Assembly: GCF_044335535.1 (NCBI RefSeq)
Contig: NZ_JBIQVZ010000004.1
Coordinates: forward strand, 275,804-339,803
DNA from: Mariniflexile sp044335535
GTDB taxonomy: Bacteria > Bacteroidota > Bacteroidia > Flavobacteriales > Flavobacteriaceae
Direction of reading: 5' to 3'
Length of the DNA stretch: 64,000 nucleotides
The position numbers and the translations under genes were made by a program. Positions 46,615 through 56,508 of this stretch are shown in pieces. The notes under the pieces were generated by a model. The model did no database searches and was not told where the DNA came from. It saw nothing but the letters and a program-made list of their open reading frames with translations. Within the stretch, counting starts at the first letter, position 1. Every line of letters starts with the position of its first letter.

Positions 46615-48561
46615 ATGAAAAAATATTTCGGATTTCTGTTTTTATGCTTTAGCATCTATTCTAATGCCAATGTAAAGCTTCCTTTATTGTTTAATGATGG
46701 CATGGTTTTGCAACGTGACCAAACAATTCCTGTTTGGGGTTGGGCTGATGCTAATGAAAAAATCGAAATTCGTTTCAATAAACAAATTGTAAACATAAAA
46801 GCCGATAAAAATGGAAAGTGGATGGTAAATTTGAAAGCTGAAAAAGCTGGAGGTCCATTTGAATTGGTTGTTAAAGGAAAAAATACGATTGCTTTAAAGA
46901 ATGTTTTGGTGGGAGAAGTTTGGGTTTGTAGTGGACAATCCAACATGGAATTTACCGTAAGTCAGGCAATGAACTTTACGGAAGAAGTAAATGATACAAA
47001 TTTTCCAATGATACGTCAGTTTCTGGTTGAAAAAGATATGGCGTTAACTCCAAAACAAAAATTAAAATCAGGGAAATGGGACGAATGCAATAAAAATACA
47101 GTTGGTAGTTTTACTGCAGTAGGTTATTTTTTTGCTAAGAAGCTATATGCTGAATTAAAAGTTCCAATTGGTATTATAAATACTTCTTGGGGTGGAACTT
47201 GTGTAGAAACATGGACTAGTAGAGAAGCTTTTGAAAGCAATAAAGAATTTAGGGAAATGATTTCAAAAGTACCAAATATAGAAATTGATTCGCTTTTAAT
47301 AACTCAAAAAAATAAATTGATAACAAAGATAGAACAGATTCAAGGGTCAAAAATAGTAACCGATGAAACTTTATTTAAAAACCTTGCTTTTAATGATGCC
47401 AATTGGCCAGAAATGAATGTGCCAGGTTTATGGGAAAATCAACAATTACCTGATTTAAATGGTGCGGTATGGTTTCGTAAATCTATAGAAATATCAAAAG
47501 AGAATACAGGTAAAGAAGGAATTTTGGAATTGTCTAAAATTGATGACCAAGATGTAACCTATGTAAACGGTGTTGAAATAGGTACTACCAATAATTACAA
47601 TCAGAGTAGAGTATATAATATTCCTGCAGGAGTACTTAAGGAAGGAACTAATATAATTAGTGTAAAAGTTAATGATTATTCAGGAGGTGGTGGTATTTGG
47701 GGGGATGCTTCAAATTTAAAATTAACAGTGCAAAAAACAATTATCCCATTGGCGGGACAATGGAAGTTTAATGTAGTAAATATTAGAAGTGAGGTATCTC
47801 CAAATTCATATCCATCGTTATTATTTAATGCCATGGTTAATCCATTAATTCCTTATGCGATAAAAGGGGTATTATGGTATCAAGGAGAAGCTAATGCAAC
47901 CCGTGCTGAACAATACAAAAAAGCGTTTCCATTGATGATAAATGATTGGAAACAAAAGTGGCGTCAAGAAGACTTTCCATTCTATTTTGTTCAATTATCA
48001 AGTTTTGATGAATTTGGAGGGAACAGTAATATAGGAAGCAAGTGGGCTGAATTAAGAGAAGCTCAGCAATATACGATGGAAACGGTACCTAATACTGGAA
48101 TGTGTATAACCACGGATATAGGAGATGCAAAAGATATTCATCCTACCAACAAACAAGATGTAGGAGGCAGGCTGGCAGCCATTGCACTAAATAAAAACTA
48201 CAATCAAAAAGTAGTTTATTGCGGTCCTAAATATGAATCAATGGATATAAAGGATAATAAAATTATCTTGACTTTTAGTGGTCTAGGTTCAGGATTAATG
48301 ACACCAGATAAATATGGATACCTTAAAGGTTTTGAAATAGCGGGAAAAGATAAAGTTTTTCACTATGCAAAAGCATATATTGCTAATGATAAAGTTGTTT
48401 TGTTTAATGATGAGGTACAAAATCCTATTGCAGTTCACTATGGTTGGGCCGACGATGCTAGTGACTGTAATCTTTACAACAATGAAAAGTTTCCTGCATC
48501 ACCATTTAGAACAGATGATTGGGATATGGTAACGAAAGGCGTCAAATACAATGTGCAATAG
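46615..48561 (+). CDS. Sialate O-acetylesterase-type SGNH carbohydrate esterase
   Basis: A 648-residue exported esterase (signal peptide about 1-20). The catalytic Ser is S109 in VCSGQSNMEF, with the oxyanion motif WYQGEANA in the middle and the Asp/His pair in DIHPTNK (D507, H509). A galactose-binding-like beta domain is inserted at about 255-385 (VWFRKSIEIS, YVNGVEIGTTNNYN, GGGGIWGDASN). In PULs such enzymes remove acetyl groups from glycans; acetylated galactose in xyloglucan fits. An upstream ATG at 46591 is possible, but the shorter start gives the better signal peptide. Confidence 0.88.
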   Translation: MKKYFGFLFLCFSIYSNANVKLPLLFNDGMVLQRDQTIPVWGWADANEKIEIRFNKQIVNIKADKNGKWMVNLKAEKAGGPFELVVKGKNTIALKNVLVGEVWVCSGQSNMEFTVSQAMNFTEEVNDTNFPMIRQFLVEKDMALTPKQKLKSGKWDECNKNTVGSFTAVGYFFAKKLYAELKVPIGIINTSWGGTCVETWTSREAFESNKEFREMISKVPNIEIDSLLITQKNKLITKIEQIQGSKIVTDETLFKNLAFNDANWPEMNVPGLWENQQLPDLNGAVWFRKSIEISKENTGKEGILELSKIDDQDVTYVNGVEIGTTNNYNQSRVYNIPAGVLKEGTNIISVKVNDYSGGGGIWGDASNLKLTVQKTIIPLAGQWKFNVVNIRSEVSPNSYPSLLFNAMVNPLIPYAIKGVLWYQGEANATRAEQYKKAFPLMINDWKQKWRQEDFPFYFVQLSSFDEFGGNSNIGSKWAELREAQQYTMETVPNTGMCITTDIGDAKDIHPTNKQDVGGRLAAIALNKNYNQKVVYCGPKYESMDIKDNKIILTFSGLGSGLMTPDKYGYLKGFEIAGKDKVFHYAKAYIANDKVVLFNDEVQNPIAVHYGWADDASDCNLYNNEKFPASPFRTDDWDMVTKGVKYNVQ

Positions 48562-48672
48562 ATATGTTTTATTTAATAAAATAGTGAGTGGCAATATTAT
48601 GAAAACAAAATGATATAGTATTTTTATATAATACCGATTTGCCCTTTGTGTTGTAATAAACTTTTTTAAAAG

Positions 48673-51600
48673 ATGAAAAAATTTAAAAGACAATTATATA
48701 TCCTTGGAATATTTTGGATGCTTTCCTTTCAAAGCATTATTGGGCAATCTTTTCCTATTTTTCATCATTTGGAGACTAGCCATGGGCTTTCTAATAACAG
48801 TGTAAAAACAATACTTAGAGATAGTTATGGATATCTATGGGTGGGTACTGAGTATGGATTAAATAGATATGATGGCTATGGGTTTAAGGTTTATAAAATG
48901 CATTTTGGTACATCTGATGTCTCAAATTCAAATTACATCTTAGGGTTACAGGAAGATGGTTTGAAGAATATTTGGATAAACCTTGGATATTCATACATGG
49001 TTTATAAAAGAGATAAAGATAGTTTTATATCAGATACAGAAAAACTGCTATTGGGTTTAGGTATACAGGCAGATCAAAATTATAAGGTTTTTATTGACAA
49101 AAGGCAGAATATATGGGTATTAAATAGTAAGAATGTGTTTTTTTATGATGTAGAGAAGAACAAGACATCTGTATTTAACTTATCAGTACCGTTAAACAAT
49201 TCCAATGCCAATGCCATTAGCATAGTAGATGACGATGAAAGCATCTATGTTACAAACTTGGGGGTTTGTTGGAAATTGGATAAAAATTCCGGTATCCAAA
49301 CTAGAATGAAATTCCCTGATGCTATGGAGCAGAGTATTGCAAATAGTAGCTCCAAAATTTACATTGATAGTAGTAATTGGTTATGGCTTTATTCTACTTT
49401 AACAGATCAGGTTTTTTACAAAAAAAAAGATAGCCAAAAATGGAATGAAGTAGCATTGAAATCAGAAATAAAAACTGAAAGTAATGCTGTAACAAGTATG
49501 GTTGATAACCAATCTGGACAAATTTGGATCGGAACGGATCATAAAGGATTGTTTATATATGATAAGCCTAAAGATACTGTAGCAAATATTGTTTCTAACC
49601 CATGGGAAAACACATCTATATCTTCAAATAGTATTGAGTCTTTGTATAGGGATAAAAATGAAACTATCTGGATAGGACACAGGAAAAAAGGACTTTCATT
49701 CTACCATGAAAGTTTTAGGAATTTTATGAATTTCAAAAATTCTCAATATTCTGATGTCAGTACAATAATGGAAGACCATTTTGGGAATATTTGGTTGGGA
49801 ACAGATGGGAATGGGTTATTTGTGAAAGGAAAAAAACCAGAAAGTACCGTTAAGAAGTTTCTTATTCCAAATACTGCAATAGTTTCATTATTGGAAGACG
49901 CAAAGGGACGTGTTTGGATAGGTACATACCAAAAAGGTTTGTTTTGTTATGAAAACAACAAAATGATTGAGTATACTACTGAAAACAGTAAATTATCAAA
50001 TAATGATGTTTGGGGTTTAAAAGAGGATAGATATGGGAATATATGGATTGGAACTTTAGGCGGTAAAATACATGTATTGCCATCGGGGTCAGATAATTTT
50101 GATCTTTTGATATCTCCTTTTGAAGATAATCTACATGCTTTGGATATGTTTTATGATGGAGGTGATAAAATGTATGTTGGTACGGTCTATGGGCTTTTGG
50201 TAATTGATATTACAAACAACAAAAGAGTTACCTATTTTGGCAATGAGAAAGACACCCAGCAATTTAAGCAATACCAAATTTCTAATGTACATAAAGATAA
50301 ACGGAATATTTTATGGCTGGGACACTACAATGGGCTAACTATTTGGGATCAAAAAAAAGATACGCTTTATTACTTTGATAAAGAAAAGGGCTTGTGCGAT
50401 AATACGATAAGAGGGATTGTGGAAGACAATCTCAATAAAATTTGGGTAACAACAAGTAATGGGCTTTCAATTTTAACTGTTGATAGAGATTTAGATGATA
50501 ATCTTGTTATTACAAGTAAAAATTATTCAGTTAAGGATGGTCTCATGAATAATTATTTTAATAGCCATTCTATTTGTAAATTGAGTAATGGAGACATACT
50601 GCTAGGAAGTGCAGATGGTTATAGCATGCTAAACCCTAACAAAATGGCTGAAAAAAATCGGCCTATGGCAAAGGTTGTATTTACGGGTTTAACTATTAGC
50701 AATCAAGTTATTCATGTAGATTCAATTTATAAAAAACGTAAGTTACTTGAGCAGTCCATAGAATTAACATCCAATTTAACTTTTAAACATAGTGATAAAC
50801 TCATTTCTTTTCAGTTCACAACGGGCGATTTATTAAATGCAGATAAAGTAAAATATGTTTATCAAATAGAGGGGTTCAACACCCAATGGGTTCCAACTCA
50901 AGAAAACAAAATTACATTATCTACACTGCCTCCAGGAGATTACAAATTATTAATAAAAGCATCAAATAGTGATGGGGTTTGGGGTAATGATCCTACAGAG
51001 TTGACCATAAGCGTAACGCCTCCCTTTTATTTTTCTGTCTGGGCCTTTGTCATATATGTATTATTACTCATTAGTGTGTTAATTTATTTTATTCGTAAAA
51101 CAAAAAAACGTAATCAAATTAGATTGGAACAAGATCGGATTAAAATGGGTCGTGAAAAGGAAATGCATATCAATGAAATGAAGTTAAAGTTTTTTACCAA
51201 TATAAGTCACGATTTACGTACGCCGCTTACACTTATTATTACACCACTGCAAGTATTACTAAATGAAACCACGGAAGAAAGTATGAAGAAAAAATTGAGT
51301 ACTATATATAAAAATGCTCAACAATTACTTTCATTAATAAATTCGTTGCTTGATTTCCGTAAATTGGATGTTGGCATAGATACGCTTAATTTAAGGTCAG
51401 GAGATTTTGTTGATTTTATTAGGGATATTTACATGTCCTTTAGTGTTTATGCTAGTGAACGCCATATCAACCTGTCTTTGTCGAATGAAATAGAAAACCT
51501 GTTAATGCAGTTTGATCGAGATAAAATGCAAAAAACGCTTACCAATTTACTTTCAAATGCATTTAAATATACTATAGACGGAGGAACTATCAATATTCAT

Positions 51601-52695
51601 ATAGATACTCAAGATGATTATGTTTACGTAAGTGTATCTGATTCAGGTCCTGGTATCAGTGATAAGGATAAAGAACATGTTTTCGAACGGTTTTATCAGG
51701 CTAAACAAAAGCAAGATCAAACTGGAAGTGGTATCGGTTTACATATTGCAAATGAGTATGTTAACCTTCATGGTGGCACTATTACTTTAACGGATAACAT
51801 ACCGCATGGCTGTGTATTTACCATGAAGCTTCCTATTAGGGAAATTAGTCAAACGGAAACCTTGTATCCAAACAATACATCCGATGAAGACGTTATTGAA
51901 GATGTTGTAAAATTTGATACTATTAATAATAAACCCATATTGTTATTTGTAGATGATAATAAAGATTTTTGTGGTTTTATGGCAGACAATCTTGAAGACG
52001 AGTATTCCGTGATAACTGCTAATAATGGGCTAGAAGCCATAGAACAATTAAATAATCATGACGTAACTATTGTTGTAAGTGATGTCATGATGCCCATAAT
52101 GAGTGGAACCGAACTTTGTGAAAAGATAAAAACAAATATTTATTGGTCTCATATTCCTGTCATTTTATTGACAGCACGAGCAGCAGAGGAGCAACAAATT
52201 GAAGGATTGGAATTAGGTGCAGATGATTATATTACGAAGCCTTTTAATTTTAATTTGTTAAAGCTCCGTATTCGTAAATTCATTGAATGGACAGAAAGAA
52301 GCCATAATATGTTTAGTCAAAAATTAGATGTTGCTCCAGCTGAAATAACAATTACATCCTTAGATGAAAAACTTATAGAAAGGGCGATTAAAGTTGTTGA
52401 GGAACATATAAGTGATTCCGAATTTTCTGTTGAAACATTAGGAGCTACAGTAGGACTAAGCCGGGGACACTTATATAAAAAGTTAATGGTAATTACCGGT
52501 AAAGGCCCTGCAGAATTTATTCGTACGATACGGTTGAAAAGAGGACGTCAACTACTTGAAAAAAGTCAATTGCAGATTTCAGAAATAGCCTATGAGGTAG
52601 GGTTCAATTCTCCTAAAAGATTTTCAAAATATTTTCGTGATGAGTTTGGGGTATCTCCATCTGAGTATATGCGTGTACTTAAGGAGCAAGGATAG
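48673..52695 (+). CDS. Hybrid two-component system regulator (HTCS)
   Basis: A 1340-residue one-protein sensor, kinase and transcription factor. In order: signal peptide (about 1-25), two seven-bladed regulator propellers (repeats such as DSYGYLWVGTEYGLNRYDG, about 30-690), a Y_Y_Y domain (about 700-780), a membrane helix (about 787-809), HisKA with H846 in NISHDLRTPL, HATPase (about 950-1065), a receiver domain with D1137 in VVSDVMMP, and an AraC-type helix-turn-helix at the end (ISEIAYEVGFNSPKRFSKYF). HTCS proteins bind an oligosaccharide in the periplasm and switch on the surrounding PUL. It lies between the glycosidase block and the second SusCD operon. Confidence 0.95.
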   Translation: MKKFKRQLYILGIFWMLSFQSIIGQSFPIFHHLETSHGLSNNSVKTILRDSYGYLWVGTEYGLNRYDGYGFKVYKMHFGTSDVSNSNYILGLQEDGLKNIWINLGYSYMVYKRDKDSFISDTEKLLLGLGIQADQNYKVFIDKRQNIWVLNSKNVFFYDVEKNKTSVFNLSVPLNNSNANAISIVDDDESIYVTNLGVCWKLDKNSGIQTRMKFPDAMEQSIANSSSKIYIDSSNWLWLYSTLTDQVFYKKKDSQKWNEVALKSEIKTESNAVTSMVDNQSGQIWIGTDHKGLFIYDKPKDTVANIVSNPWENTSISSNSIESLYRDKNETIWIGHRKKGLSFYHESFRNFMNFKNSQYSDVSTIMEDHFGNIWLGTDGNGLFVKGKKPESTVKKFLIPNTAIVSLLEDAKGRVWIGTYQKGLFCYENNKMIEYTTENSKLSNNDVWGLKEDRYGNIWIGTLGGKIHVLPSGSDNFDLLISPFEDNLHALDMFYDGGDKMYVGTVYGLLVIDITNNKRVTYFGNEKDTQQFKQYQISNVHKDKRNILWLGHYNGLTIWDQKKDTLYYFDKEKGLCDNTIRGIVEDNLNKIWVTTSNGLSILTVDRDLDDNLVITSKNYSVKDGLMNNYFNSHSICKLSNGDILLGSADGYSMLNPNKMAEKNRPMAKVVFTGLTISNQVIHVDSIYKKRKLLEQSIELTSNLTFKHSDKLISFQFTTGDLLNADKVKYVYQIEGFNTQWVPTQENKITLSTLPPGDYKLLIKASNSDGVWGNDPTELTISVTPPFYFSVWAFVIYVLLLISVLIYFIRKTKKRNQIRLEQDRIKMGREKEMHINEMKLKFFTNISHDLRTPLTLIITPLQVLLNETTEESMKKKLSTIYKNAQQLLSLINSLLDFRKLDVGIDTLNLRSGDFVDFIRDIYMSFSVYASERHINLSLSNEIENLLMQFDRDKMQKTLTNLLSNAFKYTIDGGTINIHIDTQDDYVYVSVSDSGPGISDKDKEHVFERFYQAKQKQDQTGSGIGLHIANEYVNLHGGTITLTDNIPHGCVFTMKLPIREISQTETLYPNNTSDEDVIEDVVKFDTINNKPILLFVDDNKDFCGFMADNLEDEYSVITANNGLEAIEQLNNHDVTIVVSDVMMPIMSGTELCEKIKTNIYWSHIPVILLTARAAEEQQIEGLELGADDYITKPFNFNLLKLRIRKFIEWTERSHNMFSQKLDVAPAEITITSLDEKLIERAIKVVEEHISDSEFSVETLGATVGLSRGHLYKKLMVITGKGPAEFIRTIRLKRGRQLLEKSQLQISEIAYEVGFNSPKRFSKYFRDEFGVSPSEYMRVLKEQG

Positions 52696-52778
52696 CGTTG
52701 ACTATTAGGTTTAGATACAAAGATAATTTGATCTAGACAGAATACATTTTTTTTAATCTTTCCTTTGTACAATACCAA

Positions 52779-52809
52779 ACCCTGTTAGGGTTTTAAACCC
52801 TAACAGGGT
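52779..52809. terminator. Perfect palindrome downstream of HTCS
   Basis: ACCCTGTTAGGGTTT (52779-52793) and AAACCCTAACAGGGT (52795-52809) are perfect 15-base arms with almost no loop. It lies 84 bases after the HTCS stop, so it probably ends that message, and it resembles dispersed CCCTGTTAGGG palindromes seen in flavobacteria. Confidence 0.65.
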
Positions 52810-53290
52810 CCAAAAGCAGGAATTGTTACAACCTGTGAAAAACAATCTACACTTTTTATATGTGAGCTGACATTACTTGAATCAATATTTAGCAATGTTC
52901 AGTGAATTATTTATTCTTCTTACCAAAGCAATGTCTATTCCATTCTATTTAGCACCAAAATGAAGCATTCATTATATAAAATAATTAGCTGTATAGGTGA
53001 AAAATGGGATTGCAACAAATCAGACCTCTTTTGGACACAAAACGACCATGTCGACTCATGGAATTTAAAATAAATTTACATTCTAGGTTTGGTCCTCCAA
53101 ATGGTAAGGATGAAAACAATGTGTATTTTATTGAAAAATTTTAACAAATCTTAACATTAAAAAAAAACAAAAATGATTGAATGATTACTAAAACACTTTA
53201 AGATTATAAAAGCATGGCAATTGTAGATTGTGAACTACTGCAAGCTTTCAACTATTAACTAAAACTAAACTAAATTAAATTAAATTAACT
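52810..53290. other. Intergenic region with the presumed promoter of the second SusCD operon
   Basis: About 480 bases of AT-rich sequence without a supportable gene. It should contain the HTCS-controlled promoter of the SusC at 53291, but no clear consensus was found. The last 30 bases are short AAATT-type tandem repeats just before the ATG. Confidence 0.4.
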
Positions 53291-56200
53291 ATGAATGAAA
53301 AACATGTGATTAGATATGCCCTAAAGTTATCTAGGACTCTTTTTAAAAAGTATGCAATTATAGCAATACTGTTTTTTTCATTTGGATTGGCATCAGCTCA
53401 AAATTCAGGTGGAAAAATTACTGGTATTGTATTGGATGAATTAAGTGGAGAGCCTCTTATAGGGGTTAACATTTTGCTTAAAGGAACGAAGCAAGGTTCG
53501 GTTACGGATTTTGATGGCGCTTTTTCTATTAATGCCCAAATTGGCCAAGTACTTGAAATAAGTTATTTAGGTTTTGTGAGCCAAGAGGTAAAAATTACGC
53601 AAAACAGGTTAACCATTCGTTTAAAGCAAGACATAAGCGCATTGGATGAAGTGGTGGTAATTGGTTATGGTAAATCTAAGAGAGAAGATCTTACAGGTGC
53701 TATTTCTTCTATTAGCGGAGATGAACTTCGCAAAACACAACCCACTACATTTGATCAAGCACTACAAGGAAAAGTAGCTGGAGTCGTTGTGCAACAAACA
53801 TCTGGGCAACCAGGGGGTGGGGTTAGCGTTCAATTACGAGGTCTGTCTTCTTTTGGTAATAATTCACCATTATATATAATAGATGGTGTTATTATTGGAT
53901 CGGTATCAGGATATTATGATGATGGAGGTGTTAACCCATTAGCGGCTATTAGCCCATCAGATATAGAATCCATTGATGTTTTGAAAGATGCATCAGCAAC
54001 GGCTATTTATGGTTCGCAGGCAACTAACGGTGTTATTATCATTACCACTAAAAGAGGTAAAGAAGGGGCACCGAAAATCACTTATGACTATAGCGGAGGA
54101 TTCCAACAATTAATAAAGCAATACCCAACTATGGATTTGCAAGAATATGCCAAGTTCATTAACGATAGAGCTGTTGTTTGGGGCTTTGATGATAGACCTG
54201 AGTTTGCAAATCCAAAGTATTTAGGGAAAGGTACAGACTGGCAAGACGAATTATTCAGAAGTGCCCCAATGAGCAATCATGTACTTACAATGAGTGGAGG
54301 TAATGATAGAACACAGTATTTGTTGTCAGGTTCTTATTTTAATCAGGAAGGTATAGCTTTGGGATCTGAGTTTAAAAGAGCTTCTTTAAGGCTGAATTTA
54401 GATAACAAAACAACTGATTGGTTAAAAATAGGCACTAGTTTGCAGTTAACCCATATTGATGAGAATGTAAATTCTACAGGTTCAAGTGTTATTAGAGAGG
54501 CATTAAGCCAAACACCAGATATACCTGTAAGAAACCCTGATGGTAGTTTTGCAGGAGAAGAAAGTAGTGAAGGATGGATTGCAAAACGTGTAAATCCTGT
54601 TGCTTTGGCTCTTGTGGATAAAAATAATCCTAAAAGAAACCAGTTGTTTGCTAATCTTTATGCAGATATAGCAATTACAAAAAATTTGTCTTTTAGAAAT
54701 GAAATGTCTGGAAATTTTTCATTTAAAACAGAGGATCGATTTAATCCTACTTATAAGTTTGGGTTAGCCGAAAGATTAGTGAATAGTGCCTATTATTCTT
54801 ATAGTCAAAACTATTTTACTACTTTCAGAAGTTACCTTACTTATGCTAAAGTATTTAAAAGCAAATACAATGTCAATGTACTGGCAGGACATGAGGCGCA
54901 GTTGACTCAGTTTGAAAATGTTTCCGCAGCAAGAAATAATTTCATTTTAAACGATGTTACTAATATAAGTAATGGTGATTTGGAAACAGCTACCAATGGT
55001 GGAACTAGAGGAGACAATGCATTGGAATCTTATTTTGGACGTCTTAACTTTATTTATAATGATAAATATATATTGACAGGTAATGTTCGTGCTGATGGTT
55101 CTTCAAAATTTGCTCCAGATAACCGTTGGGTAACTACGTATTCAGGAGCGTTTGCTTGGAAGGTCAATAATGAAGGTTTTTTAAAAGATGTAAAAGGGAT
55201 TAATGAACTTAAATTACGAGTGGGTTATGGTCTAACTAATAATCAAAATATTAGAAACAATGCTTATTTATCAACATTAGGATCTGTATCTACTGGGTTG
55301 TCTGGTATTTCACAAATAACAACTAATTTAGGAAACCCTGAAGTTGAATGGGAGAAAACAGAATATAGCAATGCAGGAATTGATGTAAGGCTTTTTAATT
55401 GGAGATTTTATCTTGCACTTGATGTCTATAATCGTTTGACAGATGGATTGTTGATGCAAATTCCCTTACCAGCATATTCAGGAACAACTACTGAGTATTC
55501 CCCAGGATCAATTAACGCTCCGTTTATAAATATAGGATCTGTTAGAAATAGAGGAATAGACCTTCATTTGAGTTCAACAAATATAGCCAAACGAGATTTT
55601 ACTTGGAAAACAGATTTCACATTATCACATAACAAAAATAAGGTACTAAAATTAAACACAGACGGTGCTTCTTTACCTGGGTATTTTGGATCTGAGATAG
55701 TTGCTCAAACGGTAGTTGGTGGATCTATTGGTGATTTTTACGGGTATCAAATAGATGGGGTATTTGCAACTGCTGAAGATTTTGAAACTCATGCTTTGCC
55801 TACCACCACAGAAGGTGTTACATTACCAATTACACCAAATTCTGGAGGTGTATGGTATGGAGACCTTAAATTTAAAGACTTAAACGGAGATGGAGTTATC
55901 ACTGAAAAAGATAGAACATTTTTAGGCTCTCCTATTCCCGATTTTCAATTAGGTCTTGGTAATACATTAAATTATAAAGGGTTAGATTTTAATATTTTCT
56001 TTAGTGCTAACGTCGGTAATGAAGTAATAAATGGCATGAGGATTAATGGAGAAAACCCTTTAACAAATTATGGTTACCTAAAATCATTAAAAGAACATGC
56101 TGTACTTGCGTTAATCGATCCAAATGGTTCAGCTTCAGATGTTAATAATGTATATGTTGTGAACCCAAATACTACCATTGTTGGGTTTAAAAACAATAAC

Positions 56201-56482
56201 AGTAATAGAAACGATCGTTTTTCTGATAAATTTGTTGAAGACGGGTCTTTTATCAGATGTAAAAATATTACTTTAGGTTATACTTTTCCCGAAGATTTAC
56301 TTAATAAGATACATTTAAGTAAATTACGCGTGTATGCGAATGTTACCAATGCCTTTCTTATTACAAAATATAAAGGAATGGATCCAGAAGTGGGTTCATG
56401 GAATCCTTTACAGGCTGGAATTGATACTGGTTTTTATCCACAACCCCGAATATTTACTTTAGGGCTTAACTTGGGACTTTAA
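53291..56482 (+). CDS. SusC-type TonB-linked outer-membrane transporter (second PUL pair)
   Basis: A 1063-residue barrel transporter. A hydrophobic signal segment (about 22-38, FGLASAQ), carboxypeptidase-like domain (about 42-115), TonB box DEVVVIGYGKSKRED, plug with IYGSQATNGVIIITTKRGKEG, then the barrel ending FTLGLNLGL. No STN domain. It is followed by SusD, an SGBP-B-like lipoprotein and two GH5 genes, so this operon supplies endo-cleavage at the surface and uptake of the products. Confidence 0.93.
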   Translation: MNEKHVIRYALKLSRTLFKKYAIIAILFFSFGLASAQNSGGKITGIVLDELSGEPLIGVNILLKGTKQGSVTDFDGAFSINAQIGQVLEISYLGFVSQEVKITQNRLTIRLKQDISALDEVVVIGYGKSKREDLTGAISSISGDELRKTQPTTFDQALQGKVAGVVVQQTSGQPGGGVSVQLRGLSSFGNNSPLYIIDGVIIGSVSGYYDDGGVNPLAAISPSDIESIDVLKDASATAIYGSQATNGVIIITTKRGKEGAPKITYDYSGGFQQLIKQYPTMDLQEYAKFINDRAVVWGFDDRPEFANPKYLGKGTDWQDELFRSAPMSNHVLTMSGGNDRTQYLLSGSYFNQEGIALGSEFKRASLRLNLDNKTTDWLKIGTSLQLTHIDENVNSTGSSVIREALSQTPDIPVRNPDGSFAGEESSEGWIAKRVNPVALALVDKNNPKRNQLFANLYADIAITKNLSFRNEMSGNFSFKTEDRFNPTYKFGLAERLVNSAYYSYSQNYFTTFRSYLTYAKVFKSKYNVNVLAGHEAQLTQFENVSAARNNFILNDVTNISNGDLETATNGGTRGDNALESYFGRLNFIYNDKYILTGNVRADGSSKFAPDNRWVTTYSGAFAWKVNNEGFLKDVKGINELKLRVGYGLTNNQNIRNNAYLSTLGSVSTGLSGISQITTNLGNPEVEWEKTEYSNAGIDVRLFNWRFYLALDVYNRLTDGLLMQIPLPAYSGTTTEYSPGSINAPFINIGSVRNRGIDLHLSSTNIAKRDFTWKTDFTLSHNKNKVLKLNTDGASLPGYFGSEIVAQTVVGGSIGDFYGYQIDGVFATAEDFETHALPTTTEGVTLPITPNSGGVWYGDLKFKDLNGDGVITEKDRTFLGSPIPDFQLGLGNTLNYKGLDFNIFFSANVGNEVINGMRINGENPLTNYGYLKSLKEHAVLALIDPNGSASDVNNVYVVNPNTTIVGFKNNNSNRNDRFSDKFVEDGSFIRCKNITLGYTFPEDLLNKIHLSKLRVYANVTNAFLITKYKGMDPEVGSWNPLQAGIDTGFYPQPRIFTLGLNLGL

Positions 56483-56508
56483 TTTTAAAAAAAATAAACT
56501 ATCGTATT

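Noticed and set aside
53262..53290. AAATT tandem repeats before the second SusC
   Set aside because: Low-complexity AT sequence of a kind common in flavobacterial leaders. Not evidence for phase variation by itself.
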